Positions 40,378 to 49,451 of a DNA stretch of 64,000 bases are shown here, piece after piece. The notes under the pieces are model-generated. The model was not told the DNA's origin, did not search any database, and was given only the letters and a program-made list of their open reading frames with translations. This stretch comes from Noviluteimonas lactosilytica (GTDB lineage Bacteria; Pseudomonadota; Gammaproteobacteria; Xanthomonadales; Xanthomonadaceae). The DNA lies in the NCBI RefSeq assembly GCF_020866925.1, contig NZ_JAJGAK010000004.1, positions 158,081 to 222,080 of the forward strand. The letters are read 5' to 3'. Numbering within the stretch: position 1 is the first letter of the stretch; each line of letters starts with the position of its first letter. The translations under genes were made by a program, and so were the position numbers.

Positions 40378-40920
40378 TCATCCGGCCGGCGGAATGGCCC
40401 ATCGGAACGTCCATCCGCCGTCGGCGCGCGTGCTCGCCACGCGCAGTTCGGGGACTTTCGATTCGCCGAGCGCGGTGGCGATCGGACCGGGCGAGGGAAG
40501 GCCGTCGGCGTCGCACGCGAGCACCGCTTCGCCGTCGCCGTCGACGTGCAGGCGGAAGCTTTGCGCGCCGAGCGCCTGGCATTCGACCGCGACCACGCAC
40601 AGGGCCTGGCGCAGCAAGCCGGGCACGGGCGCGTCTTCGCGACCCGTGCATTCCACGTGTACGTCCGAGCCCGCCTCGTGCAACCGCGCGCGCAACACGA
40701 GCGCGGCGCTGGACAATGTTTCCCCGTCCGGAAGGGTTTGCAGCAGGCCGTTGCCGCGCAGCACCGCGGCCTCGATGCGCGCGATGCAGGCGAGCGTGCG
40801 CGTCGCGTCGTCGACGAGCTGGCGCGCGGCGAAGGCGTTGATCTGCACGGCGTTCAGCACGTTGCGCAGGTCATGCATTCCATCGCGCATCGAAGGCGGC
40901 GACGAAGGCTCGTTGGGCAT
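40378..40920 (-). CDS. ChpT-like histidine phosphotransferase or degenerate kinase
   Basis: 180 residues from ATG 40920. The front helix has MHDLRNVLNAVQINAFAARQL, similar to an H-box with an acceptor His. A second helix follows (TRTLACIARIEAAVL), and then a small alpha/beta domain without recognisable N or G boxes (residues 95-180). A DHp-like pair plus a degenerate ATPase-like domain is the ChpT layout. It lies 99 bases upstream of the giant kinase on the same strand and could serve that relay. The assignment is by fold pattern only. Confidence 0.5.
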   Translation of the reverse strand: MPNEPSSPPSMRDGMHDLRNVLNAVQINAFAARQLVDDATRTLACIARIEAAVLRGNGLLQTLPDGETLSSAALVLRARLHEAGSDVHVECTGREDAPVPGLLRQALCVVAVECQALGAQSFRLHVDGDGEAVLACDADGLPSPGPIATALGESKVPELRVASTRADGGWTFRWAIPPAG

Positions 40921-41109
40921 GTCGGATTCTGGGCCGGTAATCGCGGCACTTTGGCCAATCGCGTGTTCAACCCGCGTGAGCCGGAACCCATTTCCGGTTG
41001 TCGCATTCAGCACGCGTCGTGGCATGCCGATTGCGACCTCATCTGCGCGGCATGCCGCGTTTCGCACCACTTACCGAACCGTCCTTGCGACGGCAGCAGG
41101 AGCAGCCAG

Positions 41110-41967
41110 ATGAACGAGCGAGATCGAGAACACCACGGGCGCCATGGCGGCGTCCGTCACCTGGGGGAACGGCTCTTCGGGCGTCGCGACGAGCAGCACG
41201 ACGACGACCGTGAGCGCGACGACCGCGACGAGCGCTACGCGCGCAGCCTGCGCGACACCTACAACCCCGAGCCGCAATGGCTGCAACAGGATCGCGAGAG
41301 CGAAAGCCGGCGCGAGCGCAGCGGTGATGCATCGCGTACGAACCGTGACTTCGGCGCGCGCAACTACGGCGCGCGCGACGAGCAGCGCATGCGCGAAGAG
41401 CGCGACTACGACCAGCGCACGCTCGGCCAGCGCACGGGCAGGGGCGGCTACGAGACGACCGGTTGGGAAGAGGACGAACTCGATTTCGGCACGCGTCGTT
41501 ACGAACCGTTCCGCGTCGGCACGGGCATGGGCCTCGGCCCCACGGGGCGATCGGACCTCGAGTTCGGACAGGGCTACGGCAAGTCGTCGGGCTACGGGCA
41601 CCACGAATCCGGCTACGGCAGCCGCGCCGGATGGGATCTCGGCTCGCACCAGCGCGACTGGGTCAGCGACCACCGTCCGTCGTATCGCGGCCTCGGCCCG
41701 CAGAACTACAAGCGCTCCGACGAACGCATCCGCGAAGACATCTACGAACGCCTCACCGACAGCCATGTCATCGACGCACGTTCGATCATGGTCGACGTCA
41801 ACCAGGGCAACGTGACTCTCTCGGGCACCGTGGGCGAACGGCGCATGCGCTACGCGGCCGAAGACCTGGTCGAACGCATCGGCGGCGTGGCGAACATCAA
41901 CAACCAGTTGCGCGTGCAGCAGGGGGGCGAGGCGTCGTCGCCCGACCTGGATACCGAGCGGCACTGA
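41110..41967 (+). CDS. BON-domain protein with charged, repetitive N-terminal region
   Basis: 285 residues without a signal peptide. Residues 1-130 are almost wholly Arg/Asp/Glu/Gln-rich (ERDREHHGRHGG..., DRERDDRDERYAR). Residues 130-200 are Gly/Tyr-rich (GYGKSSGYGHHESGYGS). A BON domain occupies about residues 210-275 (IREDIYERLTDSHVIDARSIMVDVNQGNVTLSGTVG). BON domains bind membranes or small ligands and are common in stress proteins. The divergent charged N-terminus may be disordered. Probably a general stress protein, like the DUF4142 and KGG genes nearby. Confidence 0.8.
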   Translation: MNERDREHHGRHGGVRHLGERLFGRRDEQHDDDRERDDRDERYARSLRDTYNPEPQWLQQDRESESRRERSGDASRTNRDFGARNYGARDEQRMREERDYDQRTLGQRTGRGGYETTGWEEDELDFGTRRYEPFRVGTGMGLGPTGRSDLEFGQGYGKSSGYGHHESGYGSRAGWDLGSHQRDWVSDHRPSYRGLGPQNYKRSDERIREDIYERLTDSHVIDARSIMVDVNQGNVTLSGTVGERRMRYAAEDLVERIGGVANINNQLRVQQGGEASSPDLDTERH

Positions 41968-41991
41968 CGGAAGAACAGGTGAAGCAAAAAC

Positions 41992-42036
41992 AGGGGTCAG
42001 AGCACCTTTTCCGGGGGAAAAGGTGATCTGACCCCT
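41992..42036. repeat. REP-like palindrome between convergent genes
   Basis: Arms AGGGGTCAGA (41992-42001) and TCTGACCCCT (42027-42036), then one mismatch, then CACCTTTTCC (42003-42012) and GGAAAAGGTG (42016-42025) with a GGG loop. This is a 21-step hairpin with a single mismatch. GGGGTCAGA-type palindromes recur in many proteobacterial genomes, often with RAYT-type transposases. It also sits where a bidirectional terminator would be expected. Confidence 0.7.
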
Positions 42037-42043
42037 TCCCCCA

Positions 42044-43420
42044 TCAGAGGTCTTCGTCGTCGGTCACCGGCATGCCGCGCTCGCGCGCGAGGCGGTTGCG
42101 GATCGTGCGTGCGGTGATGCCGAGGGCCGCGGCCGCGCGGCGACGGTTGTTGCCGTAGTGCTGCAGTGTCTTGCGCAGGATGCGGCGCTCCATTTCCTCG
42201 AAGGACGTGCCCACGGTGAAGGTGATCGTGTGCGCCGACTCGCTCGGCGGACGCTGCGGGAACAACTGCGGCGACAGGCGCACGACGCCGTCGTCGGCGA
42301 GGATGTACGCGCGCTGCACCGCGTTGCGCAATTCGCGCACGTTGCCCGGCCATGCGGCGTGCCCGATGAACTCGACCGCTTCGGGCGCGAAGGCGTGGCG
42401 CGTGCCCGCGCGCACGTTGAGTTCGGACAGGAACGCATCGGCCAGGCGCATCGCATCGCCTTCCCGTTCGCGCAACGGCGGCACCGGGATGTCGAATCCG
42501 CAGAGGCGGTAGTACAGGTCTTCGCGCAGGCGGCCACTGGCGACCGCTTCGCGCGGATCGCGGTTGGTCGCCGAGACGATGCGCACTTCCACCGGCAGGT
42601 CCGCGTGCCCGCCGACGCGGCGATAGCAGCCGAAGTCCAGCACGCGCAGCAGGTGCGTCTGCAGCGCCGGCGCCATCTCGGTGATCTCGTCGAGGAACAA
42701 CGTGCCGTGTTGCGCCTGTTCGAGGAACCCGAGGTGGCGGGACACCGCGCCGGTGAAGCTGCCCTTCTCGTGGCCGAACAACTGGCTCGCCAGCAGCTCG
42801 CCCGCGACGGCGCCGCAATTCACCGCGACGAACGGACCGCTGCAACCGCTCGCGGCGTGGATCGCGCGCGCGATGAGTTCCTTGCCGACGCCGCTCTCGC
42901 CGTGCAGCAACACCGACGCATCGGTCGGCGCGACTTTGTCGATCATGCGGCACACCGAGACGAACGATTCGGCCTCGCCGACCATGCCGTGCCGTTGCTC
43001 GGCGGTCGCACGCGGCGGTGCGATGCGGCGATCGACCGCGGCGGCGTGCAGCAACTCGTTCAGCCGTTCGGGGCAGATCGGCTTCACCAGGTAGTCGACC
43101 ACGGAACTGCGCAGCGATTGCAGCGCCGACTCCACCGTGGGTCGCCCGGTGACCACGACGGCGCGCGTGCGGTCGGGGTCGACGTCTTCCAGCAATTGCA
43201 GGCCGTTGCCGTCCGGAAGATCGATGTCGACCAGCGCGACATCGAAGTCGCGCTGGCGCATGCGGTTCAGCGCCGTGTTCAGTTCGCCCGCGATGGTGAT
43301 CTCGAAGCCCTGCATGCGCGCGAGCTCCGCGGCGGCATGCACGAAGCCGACATCGTCGTCGACGATGAGGAGGGAAGGCGCTCGCGAAGGGATTGGATCA
43401 GGCGAGGGGGACGCGCCCAT
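42044..43420 (-). CDS. sigma-54-dependent NtrC-type response regulator
   Basis: 458 residues. Receiver with Asp65 (ALVDIDLPDG), AAA+ domain with Walker A GESGVGKE, the sigma-54 contact loop GSFTGA, Walker B GTLFLDEI and an Arg finger region (NRDPREAV, LREDLYYRL), and a C-terminal Fis-type helix-turn-helix (RRAAAALGITARTIRNRL). It activates RpoN promoters when phosphorylated. The partner kinase is not adjacent. A sigma-54-like site lies upstream of the Fap-like operon, but no link is shown. Confidence 0.93.
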   Translation of the reverse strand: MGASPSPDPIPSRAPSLLIVDDDVGFVHAAAELARMQGFEITIAGELNTALNRMRQRDFDVALVDIDLPDGNGLQLLEDVDPDRTRAVVVTGRPTVESALQSLRSSVVDYLVKPICPERLNELLHAAAVDRRIAPPRATAEQRHGMVGEAESFVSVCRMIDKVAPTDASVLLHGESGVGKELIARAIHAASGCSGPFVAVNCGAVAGELLASQLFGHEKGSFTGAVSRHLGFLEQAQHGTLFLDEITEMAPALQTHLLRVLDFGCYRRVGGHADLPVEVRIVSATNRDPREAVASGRLREDLYYRLCGFDIPVPPLREREGDAMRLADAFLSELNVRAGTRHAFAPEAVEFIGHAAWPGNVRELRNAVQRAYILADDGVVRLSPQLFPQRPPSESAHTITFTVGTSFEEMERRILRKTLQHYGNNRRRAAAALGITARTIRNRLARERGMPVTDDEDL

Positions 43421-43581
43421 CGGGTAGCTCTGCGGAGGTTGACGGCAGCGGTGTACTCCGCAGTAAGCGACGCCGTGGTGAAGGTTTTCCCGTCGAAGGA
43501 ATTTGTTTCCGGCTCATCCATTCGTCGGTATGGCGCTTGCGTGATGGACGGTGTCATCGCACCGACCGAAGGAGACCAACG

Positions 43582-44211
43582 ATGCGAAGCATTCACGTTT
43601 TTCACGGATCGCTCGCCCTCACCCTCGCCCTCACGCTTGGCCTCACGGCATGCGACCGGCGCGGGCAGGGTGAATCGGGCGATCTCTCGCCGCAGACCGG
43701 CGCGAGCAACCCGGCGCCGGACGATACGGCAGACCTCCCCAGCGACACGGCGACCGTCGCACCGCCGGCGGCGAGCACGGCGATGCAACCTGCGGGCGCG
43801 CGACTCAATCCCGCTGACGAGTCGTTCATCGCGCAGGCGAGCCAGGCGAACGAAACGGAGATCGCCACCACCGCACTCGGCATGTCGCGCGGAAGCGCCA
43901 AAACGCAGGAGCTTTCGCGCATGTTGAACGGCGATCACGTCGCTTTGCGCGATCGCATGACCGAACTCTCGCCGAACAGGGAGCTGAGCGAAGGCACGGC
44001 GCCCGCCGACCTTAATGATCTTCCGGACGAAGCGTTCGAAGGCAAGTTGCTCGCCACGTATCGCACGCAGCACGAGCAGGCGATCCGCGCGTTCACCGAT
44101 GCGAGCAACGATCCGACGTTGAGCGAACCGCTGCGCGGACTCGCGAGCGAAACCCTGCCGACGCTGAAAAGCCATCTGCAGGCGGTCACCAACGCCCAAG
44201 GTTCGGAATGA
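43582..44211 (+). CDS. DUF4142-type lipoprotein
   Basis: 209 residues. ATG 43582 with RBS GGAGA at 43571; the open frame starts earlier but lacks a signal. Lipobox GLTAC (Cys24) follows the signal peptide. After a low-complexity Pro/Ala/Thr spacer, residues 72-205 show the DUF4142 helical pattern (ADESFIAQASQANETEIATTALGM..., MLNGDHVALRDRM). Proteins of this family are envelope-located and often stress-induced. Function is unknown. Confidence 0.8.
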   Translation: MRSIHVFHGSLALTLALTLGLTACDRRGQGESGDLSPQTGASNPAPDDTADLPSDTATVAPPAASTAMQPAGARLNPADESFIAQASQANETEIATTALGMSRGSAKTQELSRMLNGDHVALRDRMTELSPNRELSEGTAPADLNDLPDEAFEGKLLATYRTQHEQAIRAFTDASNDPTLSEPLRGLASETLPTLKSHLQAVTNAQGSE

Positions 44212-44317
44212 TGTTCCGCCCCCACGCCTTCACATCGGCACGCCGGGGTGAATGGCCCGCGTCGTGCATGAACTGAAGAGTCGTTCGATCCCCCAAACGA
44301 TGAAGGAGCACAGACCC

Positions 44318-44605
44318 ATGGCAACTCGAGGACAAGGCGGGACCAGCAATCGCGGCTTCGCGTCGATGGACCCGGAAAAGCAGCGCGCGATCGCTGCGCA
44401 AGGCGGCCGTGCCGCGCATGCGCAGGGCGTGGCGCACGAGTTCGATTCGGAAGAAGCCCGTGCCGCGGGCCGCAAGGGCGGCCAGGCACGCAGCAGCCGC
44501 AGCGCAGCCGCGCGTGCGGTGAGCGTCGCGGACCGCGATATCCAGGGTGCCGCTTCGGGCCTGGATGCGATGGACGAGGGCATGTCGCGCGGCGGTCACG
44601 TCTGA
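44318..44605 (+). CDS. KGG-motif stress-induced small protein
   Basis: 95 residues from ATG 44318 with RBS GAAGGAGC. Two KGG-like motifs are visible, GFASMDPEKQRAIAAQGGRAAH (split here by the Gly-Gly pair) and EEARAAGRKGGQA. Family members (con-10/KGG, DUF) are small, hydrophilic, and induced in stationary phase or desiccation. The Ala/Ser/Arg tail is typical. Located with other stress-type genes. Confidence 0.75.
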   Translation: MATRGQGGTSNRGFASMDPEKQRAIAAQGGRAAHAQGVAHEFDSEEARAAGRKGGQARSSRSAAARAVSVADRDIQGAASGLDAMDEGMSRGGHV

Positions 44606-44634
44606 CCAGGGCACGCCTGACCAGCGCGGAAGGC

Positions 44635-44669
44635 GATCCGCGGCGGCGTCCCCTGCGCCGCCGCGGATC
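44635..44669. terminator. 14-bp perfect hairpin between convergent genes
   Basis: GATCCGCGGCGGCG (44635-44648) pairs perfectly with CGCCGCCGCGGATC (44656-44669) across a seven-base loop. It lies between the KGG gene and the convergent CorA-type gene. No T tract on either side, so a bidirectional, non-canonical terminator is likely. Confidence 0.6.
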
Positions 44670-44687
44670 CCGAGGACAAGCGCCGCG

Positions 44688-45704
44688 TCAGGACCACCAG
44701 CCGCGGCGGCGCGCGACGATCAACGCCGCCACGACCGTCGCGGCCATCAGGCCGACGGTGATCCAGAACCCCTGCGACCCGCTGTCGAAGAGCGTCGCCT
44801 GGAAGTTCATGCCCAACACGCCCGCGATCACCGCGAGCGTGCCGAGCAGCACCGTCACGAACGTGAGCACGCGCATAGTTTCGTTGGTGCGTTGCGACAG
44901 TCGCGTTTCGAGCAATTCGTAGCTGCCGATCACGAGGTCGCGCGCGTTCTCGACCGTATCCATCGCACGCTCGTAGCGCGCGCTGACCGCGCGGTAGCGG
45001 GCATCGATCTTGTCGTCGCTCTCGGGGCGGAAGTCCGGACGCCGCAGCGCGTCGAACAGATCGCGATGCGAACTCAACAGTCGGCGGAACATCGACACCG
45101 CGCGCCGAAGCCGGCGCAGGTGCGGCACGTGCCGGCCGTGCACGCGGTCTTCGAGGATGTCGACTTCCAGCTGGTCGAGGCGGTTCTCGAATTCGTCCAG
45201 CGCGTCGTAGTACGCCGTCAGCATGCGGTCGAGCAGCGTGATCGCGAAGCTGTCCGCGTCGAGTTCGCCCACGCGCGAACCGCTGTCGTGGTTCCCCGCG
45301 AGTGCGTCGAGGAAGGGGAGGGCGTCCTTGTGCGCGGTGACCACCGCGTTGCGGCCCACGACCAGGAGCCACGGCACCCCCGTCACCGTGTCGTTCGCGG
45401 CGTTCCAGCACGCGACGATCGCGCGCGCGGCGAACCCGTCCTGGTGCAGCAGAAGCGGATCGGCCTTCGCATCGAACAGCGGCGCGATGTCGGGCGCATC
45501 GAGTCCGAGCGTCCGCATCGCCTCTGCGGTGTCCCGCGGACCTTCGGCGCGGATGTCGATCCAGGCAAGTTCGTGTTCGCCCAGCCGGGAGAGGTCGAGA
45601 TCGCGGGGGTCGACGCGACGATCTTCCCCGTGTGCGTCGAACAGCAGCACGCGCACGGCCTTGTCGTCGCCGTCTTCCAATGGATGAGCGTCGTCGCGAT
45701 TCAC
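44688..45704 (-). CDS. CorA/ZntB-family divalent metal transporter
   Basis: 338 residues. Large cytoplasmic N-terminal domain with long helices (LLDRMLTAYYDALDEFENRLDQLEVDIL..., RRLRRAVSMFRRLL), then two C-terminal TM helices. The first ends in the signature GMN (VLGMNF). These features define the CorA family, which carries Mg2+, Co2+ or Zn2+ as pentamers. The exact ion and the Mg versus Zn preference cannot be read from the sequence. Divergent from the RES gene, 83 bases between. Confidence 0.9.
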   Translation of the reverse strand: MNRDDAHPLEDGDDKAVRVLLFDAHGEDRRVDPRDLDLSRLGEHELAWIDIRAEGPRDTAEAMRTLGLDAPDIAPLFDAKADPLLLHQDGFAARAIVACWNAANDTVTGVPWLLVVGRNAVVTAHKDALPFLDALAGNHDSGSRVGELDADSFAITLLDRMLTAYYDALDEFENRLDQLEVDILEDRVHGRHVPHLRRLRRAVSMFRRLLSSHRDLFDALRRPDFRPESDDKIDARYRAVSARYERAMDTVENARDLVIGSYELLETRLSQRTNETMRVLTFVTVLLGTLAVIAGVLGMNFQATLFDSGSQGFWITVGLMAATVVAALIVARRRGWWS

Positions 45705-45787
45705 GCCGATGCTTGTAGCAGCGGCGCGTCAACGCCCGGTCAATGCGATTCACGCCTGCGCAACGCGTTCCTCGCGAGGCTACGCGC

Positions 45788-46393
45788 ATGAACACCGCAC
45801 CCGACAAGGCCATCGACGCAGCGCTCGACGAGGCGATCGAAGAATCCTTCCCCGCCAGCGACCCGCCTTCGCAGACGCAGCCCGTCACCGCGACGCCGAC
45901 GCAACCGCAGGTCCCGCTGCGCGATACCGGCATGACCGGCGACGAACTGCATGTCTATCGCGTGATCGAACCGCGCAAGGCGTCGCAACCCTTCTCGGGA
46001 CCCGGCGCGGATCGCGGCGGACGCTGGACATCGCCGGGCACGCAGGGCGTCTACGCGTCGCTGACACCGGGCGCGGCGATGCTCGAATACCTCGTGCACC
46101 TGGAAGGCGACACGCCAAGCGAATTGTTGCTCGCACAGGCGACGGTCCCGGTGCCGAGTGTGCTCGCGCAGGTCGATTTGCCGAGCGACTGGAAGCAGCG
46201 TCCGTATCGCGATGCCGTGCGCGAGATCGGCGACAAGTGGTCGAAGGCGCAGCAATCGCTCGCGCTCCGCGTGCCGAGTGCGGTCTGCGAAGGCGAGTGC
46301 AACGTGTTGATCAATCCGGATCATCCGGACTTCGCGAAGCTGCGGCTGGAACACCTGTCGCCAATGAAGATCGATCCGCGCCTGCGGATCTGA
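45788..46393 (+). CDS. RES-domain protein (NAD+-phosphorylase toxin fold), solitary
   Basis: 201 residues. The first 45 residues contain AIEESFPASDPPSQTQP, a motif found alone in small stress proteins. Residues 58-190 are a RES domain (VYRVIEPRKASQP, GGRWTSPGTQGVYASLTPGAAMLEYLVHL). RES toxins degrade NAD+ and normally pair with an Xre-like antitoxin encoded beside them, but none is visible here: the neighbours are CorA and an adhesin. Either the antitoxin is elsewhere or this version is tamed. The fusion to the SFPASDPP segment is unusual. Confidence 0.8.
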   Translation: MNTAPDKAIDAALDEAIEESFPASDPPSQTQPVTATPTQPQVPLRDTGMTGDELHVYRVIEPRKASQPFSGPGADRGGRWTSPGTQGVYASLTPGAAMLEYLVHLEGDTPSELLLAQATVPVPSVLAQVDLPSDWKQRPYRDAVREIGDKWSKAQQSLALRVPSAVCEGECNVLINPDHPDFAKLRLEHLSPMKIDPRLRI

Positions 46394-46517
46394 GCGCGCG
46401 CGGCGTCGTCGCATCCTTCGCAGGAAGGCTCCGCCGGTGCGATCGTAAGTCGCGTGTAAGTGTGCGGGTCCCAACGTGGTCGGCGCTCATTGTCGAGCGC
46501 TTCCAACGGACCCCCCC

Positions 46518-47432
46518 ATGCAACCGATGCGTTTGATTCCCCGCGTGGCGCCTGTCGCCGCGCTGCTCGCCGGCCTCGTCCTCGCGCCTGCCGCGTGGGC
46601 GCAAAGCAACTGCACGCTCGATGTGGGCGCGTCCACCGCGCCCGGTGAATTCGCCACCGCCTGCGGCGACCAGGCCAACGCCGTCGGGCAACACGCGACC
46701 GCGATCGGCATGGGCGCGGCCGCGCTCGCGGATCGCAATGTCGCGGTCGGCGCCGTCGCGAACGCCGAAGGGTTGTACTCGACGGCGTTGGGCACGGCGA
46801 CCGAAGCCGTCGGCGTGCGTTCGACCGCCGTCGGCGTGCATGCCGAAGCGACCGGCGAAGAAGCCACCGCGCTCGGCGGCGGCACCGAAGTGACCGGGCG
46901 GTACGGGACCGGCGTCGGTTCCGATGCAACGGCGCAAGGCGTCGACAGCACGGCGCTCGGTCACGCGGCCACGGCGGTCGCGAACGACAGCGTCGCCCTT
47001 GGCGCGAACAGCGTCGCCGACCGGGCCAACACCGTGTCGGTCGGCAACGCGGAAGCGGGCACGATGCGCCAACTCACCAACGTCGCGCGCGCAACGCACG
47101 CGAACGATGCGGTGAACCTCGCGCAGATGGACGAACGCTTCGCGCGCGTCGACGATCAATTTCGCAACATCGAACGTCGCTTCGACGACATGGATCGCCG
47201 CCTGGATGCGGTCGGCGCAATGGGCGCGGCCACCGCGTACATGACCGCGAGCGCGGCGGGCGTGGCGGCGACGCATCGCTTCGCGGCGGGCGTCGGGAGC
47301 CAGGGCGGCGAGTCGGCGGTCGCCGTCGGCTATCAGCGCGGCTTCCGCGAAGGGCGCACGATCCTGACGTTCGGTGGTGCGTTCTCGCGCGACGACACCA
47401 GCGTCGGCGCGGGCGTCGGCTTCGGGTTCTGA
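46518..47432 (+). CDS. short YadA-like trimeric autotransporter adhesin (TAA4)
   Basis: 304 residues from ATG 46518. A signal peptide (AWAQ) is followed by two Cys, about 110 residues of AxAxG head repeats (ATAIGMG, STALGTA, STAVGVH), one neck (NTVSVGNAEAG...NVARATHANDAVN), a short coiled stalk and a YadA anchor ending GVGFGF. This is close to the smallest workable layout. The response regulator gene starts 2 bases after its stop, so adhesin and two-component system share an operon. No protease gene follows. Confidence 0.88.
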   Translation: MQPMRLIPRVAPVAALLAGLVLAPAAWAQSNCTLDVGASTAPGEFATACGDQANAVGQHATAIGMGAAALADRNVAVGAVANAEGLYSTALGTATEAVGVRSTAVGVHAEATGEEATALGGGTEVTGRYGTGVGSDATAQGVDSTALGHAATAVANDSVALGANSVADRANTVSVGNAEAGTMRQLTNVARATHANDAVNLAQMDERFARVDDQFRNIERRFDDMDRRLDAVGAMGAATAYMTASAAGVAATHRFAAGVGSQGGESAVAVGYQRGFREGRTILTFGGAFSRDDTSVGAGVGFGF

Positions 47433-47434
47433 TC

Positions 47435-48109
47435 GTGCGCATCGCCCTGGTCGAGGACCATGCACGCCTGGCCGAACTCATCCGCATCGCCTTCGCGCGC
47501 GCGGGCTTCGGCATCGACGCATACGACACGCTCGCGTCGGCGCGGTACTGGTTGTGCCGCAACGCGTACGGCGCGTTGGTCCTCGATCGGGGCATGCCCG
47601 ACGGCGACGGCCTGTCGCTGATCGCGGCATTGCGCGGCGAAGGTTGGTCGGTGCCTTGCCTGGTGCTGACAGCGCGCGATGCGATCCACGATCGCGTGGA
47701 AGGCCTCGAGCATGGGGCCGACGATTACCTGGCCAAGCCGTTCGCGATCGAGGAACTCGTGGCGCGCGTGCGCGCGCTGATGCGGCGTCCGGCGACGTTG
47801 GCATCGATGCACCATGCAGTCGGGAAGCTGCAGGTCGATGCCGACACCGCTCGCGTCTTCGTCGACGGCGTGCCGCTGCGCCTGGCGCCGTCCGAATACC
47901 GCCTGCTCCTCGCCCTCGCGCAGGCGCGCGGCGCGACGCGCACGCACGCGCAGTTGCTCGACGCGGTCTTCGGGCCGTTCAGCGGCACCTCGCGCAACGC
48001 GCTCGAGGTCGCGGTGCATCGCCTGCGTGCGCGCCTGCGCGAACACGATGCGCGCGCGGCGATCGTCAACGAACGGAGGATGGGCTTTGCGCTCGTGGCG
48101 ACCGACTAG
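47435..48109 (+). CDS. OmpR-family response regulator
   Basis: 224 residues from GTG 47435. Receiver with Asp51 (VLDRGMPDGDG) and the switch Lys in LAKPF. OmpR/PhoB winged helix (LRLAPSEYRLLLALAQ..., ALEVAVHRLRARLREH). It most resembles QseB/PmrA types. Lies 2 bases after TAA4 and overlaps the kinase gene by 23 bases, giving a three-gene operon that could let the system control or be read out by the adhesin. Confidence 0.92.
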   Translation: MRIALVEDHARLAELIRIAFARAGFGIDAYDTLASARYWLCRNAYGALVLDRGMPDGDGLSLIAALRGEGWSVPCLVLTARDAIHDRVEGLEHGADDYLAKPFAIEELVARVRALMRRPATLASMHHAVGKLQVDADTARVFVDGVPLRLAPSEYRLLLALAQARGATRTHAQLLDAVFGPFSGTSRNALEVAVHRLRARLREHDARAAIVNERRMGFALVATD

Positions 48110-49451
48110 CCTCAACGGGCGCATCCTGCGCAACGTCGCCGTGGGCGTGCTGTTGGCGGGCGCGTGCCACGCAGCGGCTGCGTTCGCGTTGTACCGCGTC
48201 GGCTCGGATTGGCTCGTGCACAACGGATTGGTCGGACAGGCGGAAGACATCGCGGAGCGCGCGCGGTTCGATGCCGCCGGGCGCGTGTACGCGACACTCG
48301 ACGCGCACATGCAGTGGGGGTACGACGCCTACTTCCAGCACCTGCGCTATCGCGTGGTCGATGCGGAAGGCCGGGTGTTGCTCGCGTCCGACGGCGATCT
48401 GCATCCCCTGCATCGCGAGGGCGGCGCGTTCGAGGCGCGGCGCGATCGGTTCCATATCGCGCGCGACGGCGAATCGATGCAGGCGGTGACCGTGCCGGCC
48501 AGGATCGAAGGCCGTGCGGTGTGGATCCAGGCCGCGCGCAGCGATCGCTTCCTGGCGCTCGCCGAGGAAGCGATCCTCCCGGTCGTCGTCGAGTCGACGC
48601 TGCTGGCGGGCGGGTTCGCGCTGGCGTTGTTCGCGAGTGTCGTGTGGTGGAGCGTGCGACGCGCGATGCGGCCGGTCCGCGAAGCATCCGCGACCGCACT
48701 CGCGATCGGCCCGCGCAACACGGCGGCGCGTGTCGCGTCGCAGGGCTTGCCCTCGGAGATCGCGCCGCTGGTGTCGTCGGTGAACGACGCGCTCGGCCGG
48801 CTCGAAGCAGGCTATCGCGCGCAGCAACGGTTCCTCGCCAACGCCGCGCACGAATTGAAGACGCCACTCGCGCTGTTGCGTGCCCGCATCGATCTCGACG
48901 GGAAGCCGGGCTGCGCGGCGACGCTGCGCGAAGTGGACGGCATGGCGCGCATCGTCGGCCAGCTGTTGCACCTGGCGGAAGCGGCGGATCCGGCCACTTA
49001 CCGGCGCGCGCCGATCGTGTGGCATCGCCTCGCGCTGCAGGCCCGCGCGAGCGTCGCGCCGCTGGCGGACGCGAAACGGATCGCCATCGACATCGAATCG
49101 GTCGAGGATGCGCACGACCTGCGCGGAGACGCTTCAGCGTTGCTCGCCGCGGTTCGCAACCTGCTGGAGAACGCGATCCGGCATTCGTCTCACGGCGATC
49201 GCGTGGTGCTGCGCATCGATGGTCGCCAGCTGCTGGTGCGCGATCGCGGCAACGGATTATCGGTCGAGGCGCGCGCGCGGATGTTCGAACGTTTCTGGCG
49301 CGCCGATCGCAATGGCGACGGCGCCGGACTCGGGCTTGCGATCGTGCACGAGGTGGTGGAAGCGCACGGCGGCCAGGTCGATGCCCGCAATCGCGACGAC
49401 GGGCCGGGGGCGGAAGTGCGGATCGTGCTGCCGGGTTACTCGCCGCGGTAG
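48087..49451 (+). CDS. membrane sensor histidine kinase, partner of the 47435 regulator
   Basis: 454 residues. TTG 48087 is taken as start because GGAGG (48075-48079) sits seven bases ahead and no ATG/GTG fits; it overlaps the regulator gene. TM1 about residues 11-34, periplasmic region of about 125 residues, TM2 about 165-190 ([17 protein letters not shown]), HAMP-like linker, HisKA His255 ([10 protein letters not shown]) and HATPase ([26 protein letters not shown]). QseC/PmrB-like layout. Its 3' end overlaps queD on the other strand by 16 bases. Confidence 0.9.
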   Translation: MRSWRPTSLNGRILRNVAVGVLLAGACHAAAAFALYRVGSDWLVHNGLVGQAEDIAERARFDAAGRVYATLDAHMQWGYDAYFQHLRYRVVDAEGRVLLASDGDLHPLHREGGAFEARRDRFHIARDGESMQAVTVPARIEGRAVWIQAARSDRFLALAEEAILPVVVESTLLAGGFALALFASVVWWSVRRAMRPVREASATALAIGPRNTAARVASQGLPSEIAPLVSSVNDALGRLEAGYRAQQRFLANAAHELKTPLALLRARIDLDGKPGCAATLREVDGMARIVGQLLHLAEAADPATYRRAPIVWHRLALQARASVAPLADAKRIAIDIESVEDAHDLRGDASALLAAVRNLLENAIRHSSHGDRVVLRIDGRQLLVRDRGNGLSVEARARMFERFWRADRNGDGAGLGLAIVHEVVEAHGGQVDARNRDDGPGAEVRIVLPGYSPR

